Assembly (NCBI GenBank): GCA_947166205.1
Contig: CAMVDI010000059.1
Coordinates: 1 to 9,763, forward strand
DNA: 9,763 nt
Origin: an uncultured Clostridia bacterium
GTDB lineage: Bacteria; Bacillota_A; Clostridia; Christensenellales; Aristaeellaceae
Direction: 5' to 3'
The stretch's first letter is position 1; each line of letters starts with the position of its first letter. Below the pieces are notes generated by a model. It worked only from the letters and a program-made list of their open reading frames with translations. It had not been told where the DNA came from and made no database searches. Position numbers and translations under genes: made by a program. Positions 6,910 through 9,763 of this stretch are shown here, piece after piece.

Positions 6910-6994
6910 CACAGGTGAATACAGGGGGACGGTCCTTTTGCGCTGTGTTCGCACAACGCAAAAGGACCGTCCCCCTGTGTTTCCGTCCCCTGTG
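6910..6994. repeat. Long palindromic (REP-like) hairpin between convergent genes
   Basis: Arms 6921-6942 and 6957-6978 are perfect 22-base inverted copies (ACAGGGGGACGG... and its complement). After one C/A mismatch the inner stem continues as TGTG/CACA (6944-6947, 6952-6955) closed by a TTCG tetraloop (6948-6951). Outside the core, CACAGG (6910-6915) and CCTGTG (6989-6994) also pair, with a further ACAGGGGACGG copy on the minus strand in the right flank. The element fills the 96-bp gap between two stop codons (6903 and 7000). It could stop transcription from both sides, although no long T-run follows, so it is not a classical intrinsic terminator. The core is like dispersed repeats in other Firmicutes genomes that I associate with REP/RAYT-type elements; that link is from memory. 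Confidence 0.85.
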
Positions 6995-6999
6995 ATCGT

Positions 7000-7497
7000 T
7001 CATATTTTCTCGTAGGCCAGGCGAGGATCATGGTCCTCCCTGACATGGATGGTTCCGCAGTGAACAAACCCCAGCCTGGCCAGCAGGTTCTGCATGACAA
7101 GATTATCCCCGTGCGTGTCAATCCGCAGATGGCCGCACTGCCCGTAAGCCCAGTTCAGGCAGAAAGAGCCCACCCCCTTCCGGGAACCGTCGGAGGCAAT
7201 CCGGTGGACAACGCCGTACGGGCTGCTGTCAAGCCAGGCGCCGTCCGTGATCACCCGGTAGGTCGGCTCGATATCCGCCCCACAGTCAAAGAAGAACGTC
7301 CCGATGATCTTTCCCTCTTCATTTTCGCAGACATAGCTGCGGCCTTCTGCAATATCCTTCCGGAGCAGCGCCTCCGGAGGCCACCGGGTCGGCCCCCACT
7401 GATTCGGATTCCCGTGGTCAGCCATATACTTTCTGGCAATCGCGTAGATCTCCATCATCCGGCTGAGATCCTGCTCCGCCGCGTGTCTGATCTTCAT
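7000..7497 (-). CDS. GNAT family N-acetyltransferase
   Basis: A 165-residue protein covering one GNAT fold. The opening MKIRHAAEQDLSRMMEIY is the usual beta1-alpha1 start. The acetyl-CoA binding region is VVHRIASDGSRKGVGSFCLN (97-114), a loop of the Q/RxxGxG type. It is followed by HLRIDTHGDN (123-132), VMQNLLARLGF (134-144) and a terminal HCGTIHV strand. The WGPTRWPPEAL stretch (34-44) is shared by a common clostridial GNAT subgroup of unknown substrate; that is recollection. It transfers acetyl from acetyl-CoA to an unidentified amine. The start overlaps the stop of the phosphoesterase gene (ATGA), with GGAAG eight bases upstream, so it is the last gene of a minus-strand operon. It faces the DUF554 gene across the palindromic hairpin. 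Confidence 0.9.
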   Translation of the reverse strand: MKIRHAAEQDLSRMMEIYAIARKYMADHGNPNQWGPTRWPPEALLRKDIAEGRSYVCENEEGKIIGTFFFDCGADIEPTYRVITDGAWLDSSPYGVVHRIASDGSRKGVGSFCLNWAYGQCGHLRIDTHGDNLVMQNLLARLGFVHCGTIHVREDHDPRLAYEKI

Positions 7498-7973
7498 ATC
7501 AATTCTTCCGAGTCAAAGTCAATCCGCCTGACCGCGGCGATCTTTCCGTCCCGCAGCTTCATCTTCGCCATGGTCACATCGCTTCCGAACCTGCTTCTGC
7601 CGCAGCTTCCCGGATTCAGCCACAGCCGGCCGTCTTTCCATTCCTCGCTGTAACGGTGTGAGTGGCCAAAGATCACAGCCTGCACGCCGTCAAGATTCCG
7701 CGGAACGTCATACCGGTCATGGGTCATCAGAAAGGAGACTCCCGCGATCGTGAATCTCAGCACGTGCGCCAGATCCCGCAGCCCGTCCTGCCACAGATCG
7801 TTGTTTCCGCGCACCGCATAGATGCTTCCGTACAGCCGAAGCTCATCCAGATCCGTTTCCTTTACGATGTCCCCCGCGTGGATGATATGCGGGCAGTCCC
7901 GCAGTTCCGCCACGACCTCTCTGCGGAGCAGTCCATGTGTGTCGGAAAGAACCGCGACGTTTACAGTGCTCAT
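7494..7973 (-). CDS. YfcE/MJ0936-type metallophosphoesterase
   Basis: A 159-residue calcineurin-like phosphoesterase. The five metal-binding motifs are present: LSDTHG (D11, H13), HAGDIV (D35), RGNND (N57, D59), MTHD (H85) and FGHSHR (H104, H106). Length and motifs fit small YfcE-like enzymes, which hydrolyse phosphodiesters with a two-metal centre; the physiological substrate is unknown. An open frame continues 41 codons upstream to 8096, but that part runs into the end of the PPC gene and has no phosphoesterase character. The ATG at 7973 has AAGGA seven bases upstream and starts directly with the first strand (MSTVNVAVLSDTHG), so I chose it. It lies 61 bases after the PPC gene and overlaps the acetyltransferase gene by 4 bp. 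Confidence 0.92.
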   Translation of the reverse strand: MSTVNVAVLSDTHGLLRREVVAELRDCPHIIHAGDIVKETDLDELRLYGSIYAVRGNNDLWQDGLRDLAHVLRFTIAGVSFLMTHDRYDVPRNLDGVQAVIFGHSHRYSEEWKDGRLWLNPGSCGRSRFGSDVTMAKMKLRDGKIAAVRRIDFDSEELI

Positions 7974-7978
7974 ATCAG

Positions 7979-7985
7979 CTTCCTT
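7979..7985 (-). promoter_or_regulatory. Ribosome binding site that sets the phosphoesterase start
   Basis: AAGGAAG on the minus strand, with its AAGGA core seven bases before the ATG at 7973. It decides against the longer frame starting at 8096. Confidence 0.6.
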
Positions 7986-8034
7986 CTCATCCTGCCGCAT
8001 CCGTCTCCCCTGTCCCGGGGCTGAGGATAAACGA

Positions 8035-8454
8035 TTATATCTCCCACAGGTTGATTCCCAATACCTCATCCTTCTTCCGCCCGACAGATCCCTCAATCAC
8101 TCTGACGAACATCTCGCACGTAGCGCCGACCCGCAGTTTCAGCGCATGTCCGCCGTGAACGATATGATTCTGATCCACCAGCGTCGCGTGCAGATGGATA
8201 TACGGTTTCCCGTCCATGACGGTTACGCTGCCTGAAAGGCTGGTAATCTCCATGAAGCCTTCCAGCGCTTCCCGATGATAGGCGCGTGCTTCCAGGTCGT
8301 ACACACCGATCTCAGCCTGATCCGCCGCGCCAATGGCGTCTACCTGGGCCAGAGAGATGCCTTCCTGTTCGCACAGACAGGCCAGCTTTTCCATAATCTC
8401 CTCATCCTTGTCGATGCGAACCGCAAAGGTGTCGTTGAAACGTTTGTACTTCAT
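8035..8454 (-). CDS. PPC domain (DUF296) protein
   Basis: A 139-residue single-domain protein of the PPC (plants and prokaryotes conserved, DUF296) family. It shows the expected order: a MKYKRFNDTFAVRIDKDEEI opening, a helix with EQEGISLAQVDAIGA (29-43), the ITSLSGSVTVMDGKPYIHLHATL strands and the HIVHGGHALKLRVGATCEMF end. H87, H89 and H103 are in the positions of histidines conserved in prokaryotic members, where some structures bind a metal. Plant relatives carry AT-hooks and bind DNA; this one has no AT-hook or other DNA-binding segment, so despite the common database name a DNA-binding role is unproven. A strong GAGGAGGAG precedes the ATG. It is the first gene of the minus-strand group with the phosphoesterase and acetyltransferase and is divergent from the XRE-receiver regulator. 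Confidence 0.9.
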   Translation of the reverse strand: MKYKRFNDTFAVRIDKDEEIMEKLACLCEQEGISLAQVDAIGAADQAEIGVYDLEARAYHREALEGFMEITSLSGSVTVMDGKPYIHLHATLVDQNHIVHGGHALKLRVGATCEMFVRVIEGSVGRKKDEVLGINLWEI

Positions 8455-8486
8455 TTTTTCTCCTCCTCAAAAACCTGTCCCTGTCT

Positions 8487-8515
8487 ATTTTGACCTTTCC
8501 GCCGCAGCATTTCAA
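8487..8515 (-). promoter_or_regulatory. Candidate sigma-A promoter for the PPC gene group
   Basis: On the minus strand TTGAAA (8510-8515), a 17-base spacer, then CAAAAT (8487-8492). Matches are 5/6 and 4/6. The -10 is about 33 bases before the ATG. An 11-base palindrome, TTTTC-C-GAAAA (8520-8530), sits just upstream of the -35. Confidence 0.45.
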
Positions 8516-8555
8516 GTGGTTTTCCGAAAAAGTCAAATTCTTTTTTCCCTGCCTC

Positions 8556-8584
8556 TTGCTTCCGACGGGACGCTGTTTTATCAT
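8556..8584 (+). promoter_or_regulatory. Candidate sigma-A promoter for the XRE-receiver operon
   Basis: TTGCTT (8556-8561), a 17-base spacer, then TATCAT (8579-8584). Matches are 3/6 and 5/6. The start point would fall within the 8-base palindrome GATATATC (8587-8594), a possible autoregulatory site for the encoded HTH protein. The ATG follows at 8614, with AAGGGGG ten bases upstream of it. Confidence 0.4.
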
Positions 8585-8613
8585 CGGATATATCGCAAGG
8601 GGGAATCTGCATC

Positions 8614-9213
8614 ATGAACACGCTGTTTGCGGAAACGCTGAAAAAGCTGAGAACGGAAAGAGGGCTCTCACAGATCCAGCTGGGAAAGCAGATGTTCGTC
8701 AACCACTCCACGGTGGCCCGGTGGGAGAACGGAACCCGGCTTCCGGACGCCGCGATGATCACCCGCCTCTCCAAAGTGCTGGATGTGGAGGTCGGCGCGC
8801 TGCTCTCCGCCGCGGCCGGGAGCGAAGAATCCCCGAACGTGATTCTGGTGGACGACAGCAGGGCCATCCTCACCGACGGCGTGGCTGTGCTGGAGGAAGT
8901 TCTTCCGGCCGCAACCATCACGGGCTTTATCTGGCCGGGCGAGGCGCTTGAGTTTGCAAGGACGAACCGGGTCGCTCTGGCCATTGTGGATATTGAGCTG
9001 GGCACGGCCAGCGGGCTGGATCTGAGCCGCACGCTTCTGGAGATCAATCCCCGAACAAATGTCGTGTTCCTGACCGCCTACCCCGACTACGCCCTCGACG
9101 CGTGGAAAACCGAGGCCAGCGGCTTCATGGTCAAGCCCCTGACCCCGGAAAGCGTAAAGGAACAGCTGAAAAAACTGCGGTATCCCTTTCAGGCGGGAGG
9201 GACAGACGAGTGA
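8614..9213 (+). CDS. XRE-type HTH fused to a response-regulator receiver domain
   Basis: A 199-residue protein with the DNA-binding domain first. Residues 5-64 are a Cro/CI (XRE) helix-turn-helix: LRTERGLSQIQLGKQMFVN, then HSTVARWENGTRLPD and a closing helix ending LDVEVGALL. After a ten-residue linker, residues 75-190 form a receiver domain with D80/D81, phospho-acceptor D126 (AIVDIELG), T154 (FLTAY) and K174 (MVKPLTP). The FLTAYPDYALDAWKTEASGF stretch resembles receivers of LytTR-type regulators, but no LytTR domain follows. Standard response regulators have the receiver first, so this order is uncommon. Phosphorylation probably changes dimer state and DNA binding. The next gene overlaps its stop by 4 bp (GTGA) and is likely the membrane partner. 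Targets are unknown; the divergent PPC promoter and its own promoter are the nearest candidates. Confidence 0.92.
   Translation: MNTLFAETLKKLRTERGLSQIQLGKQMFVNHSTVARWENGTRLPDAAMITRLSKVLDVEVGALLSAAAGSEESPNVILVDDSRAILTDGVAVLEEVLPAATITGFIWPGEALEFARTNRVALAIVDIELGTASGLDLSRTLLEINPRTNVVFLTAYPDYALDAWKTEASGFMVKPLTPESVKEQLKKLRYPFQAGGTDE
9195..9200 (+). promoter_or_regulatory. Ribosome binding site supporting the GTG start at 9210
   Basis: GGGAGG, nine bases before a GTG that overlaps the regulator stop codon. It lies inside the last codons of the XRE-receiver gene and is the main reason for calling a gene start there. Confidence 0.65.
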
Positions 9214-9763
9214 TTTACCCCATCTATGTTTTCTACTTTTCAATCATCAGCGCGGCTCTGCTGCTGAGCGTGCTGGGGCTGTGGTTTACCGCCATCGTTC
9301 CTGGAATGAACCGCTGGAGCAGGCGCTTCTTCCTGAGCTTTTTCACCGCTTTTGTGGTGTGCTGCGTCGCCGGCCTCGCCGATATGGTTCTGACCGTTTT
9401 TTTCGATCCCGGCCCTTCATATGTTTATTTACTGGCACTGGAATGCCTGATGCTCTCGCTGCCGCTGCCCATGCTGACGGTTTATCTGCTGCACTGCAGC
9501 GGAGATAACATCCGCCGGAGCAGGCTCCTTCATGCCGTGTCTGGCCTGTGGGCGGTCTTCGCCGCCCTGATTGTCAGCGTCCCCTTCATCGACGGATTCC
9601 TTCTTCTCAATCCGGATAACCAGTATGTCCAGGGACCCCTGTATCCAATTCTGCTGCTTCCGCTCATCGCCATCCAGCTGCTCCATCTGATTGGTGCGGT
9701 GAAGCGCAGGGATCGGCTTTCCCGAAAGGTCGAGGTTGATGCTGAAGTCGGCGCGCGCGATCA
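9210..9763 (+). CDS. Multi-pass membrane protein, probable N-terminal half of a sensor histidine kinase (3' partial)
   Basis: An open frame of 184 codons starts at GTG, overlaps the regulator stop by 4 bp and leaves the window without a stop. It holds about five hydrophobic segments (roughly 3-30, 40-65, 71-96, 106-127, 143-164) with short polar loops; the frame then turns charged (KRRDRLSRKVEVDAE), as expected where a cytoplasmic domain begins. No catalytic motif is reached. Its position right after a receiver-domain regulator, with coupled translation, suggests the membrane sensor part of the cognate histidine kinase. That is inference: the kinase domain would have to lie beyond the edge. 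It could instead be a different membrane partner. It has no signal peptide distinct from the first helix. Confidence 0.8.
   Translation, partial: MIYPIYVFYFSIISAALLLSVLGLWFTAIVPGMNRWSRRFFLSFFTAFVVCCVAGLADMVLTVFFDPGPSYVYLLALECLMLSLPLPMLTVYLLHCSGDNIRRSRLLHAVSGLWAVFAALIVSVPFIDGFLLLNPDNQYVQGPLYPILLLPLIAIQLLHLIGAVKRRDRLSRKVEVDAEVGARD

Noticed and set aside
6921..6978. Classical intrinsic terminator
   Set aside because: The stem is strong, but neither strand has a run of T after it and the arms recur elsewhere in the window, so it is better called a palindromic repeat that may also block transcription.
7974..8096. N-terminal 41-codon extension of the phosphoesterase
   Set aside because: It overlaps the end of the PPC gene, shows no family similarity and has no good ribosome binding site, while the internal ATG at 7973 does.

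Overview
This 9.8-kb window looks like the end of a metagenome-assembled contig from a GC-rich member of the Firmicutes, probably a gut or rumen clostridium. The evidence for that is indirect: strong AGGAGG-type ribosome binding sites, a clostridial style of gene content (GPH sugar symporter, DUF554 protein, PPC/DUF296 protein, YfcE-type phosphoesterase, GGDEF proteins with cytoplasmic sensors), and a dispersed palindromic repeat with an ACAGGGGGACGG core. The genus cannot be set from this sequence. Bases 1-38 are not biological: bases 5-38 match the Illumina multiplexing (read 2) adapter, and the first gene runs into it and is cut there.

Layout. On the minus strand, reading right to left from 4515 to the left edge, lie three signalling genes: a soluble diguanylate cyclase with a LacI-like ligand-binding sensor (2476-4515), a three-helix membrane hybrid histidine kinase (831-2336), and a translationally coupled response regulator with a degenerate GGDEF domain (up to 834, truncated by the adapter). 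A degenerate tandem array with a period of about 26 bp spans the end of the diguanylate cyclase gene and the gap before the kinase. From a 253-bp divergent promoter region the plus strand carries a GPH-family cation:sugar symporter (4769-6193) overlapped by 4 bp by a DUF554 membrane protein (6190-6903). A long hairpin repeat (core 6921-6978, TTCG loop) separates this pair from a convergent minus-strand group: a PPC/DUF296 protein (8035-8454), a YfcE-like metallophosphoesterase (7494-7973) and a GNAT acetyltransferase (7000-7497), the last two overlapping by 4 bp. From a second divergent promoter region (8455-8613) the plus strand carries an XRE-HTH/receiver fusion regulator (8614-9213), then a GTG-started, 4-bp-overlapping multi-pass membrane protein that leaves the right edge (9210-9763) and is probably the input half of a sensor kinase.

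How it works together. The left half is a signal-transduction cluster around phosphorelay and cyclic-di-GMP. The LacI-like sensor has no DNA-binding domain and an intact GGDEF catalytic motif, and it sits divergent to a sugar symporter, the position normally held by a LacI repressor of that transporter. A reasonable but untested reading is that a sugar or glycoside sets c-di-GMP production instead of, or in addition to, transcription. The right half holds housekeeping-like accessory genes and the start of a second two-component system with an unusual regulator design. No tRNA, rRNA, CRISPR array, transposase or phage gene was seen.
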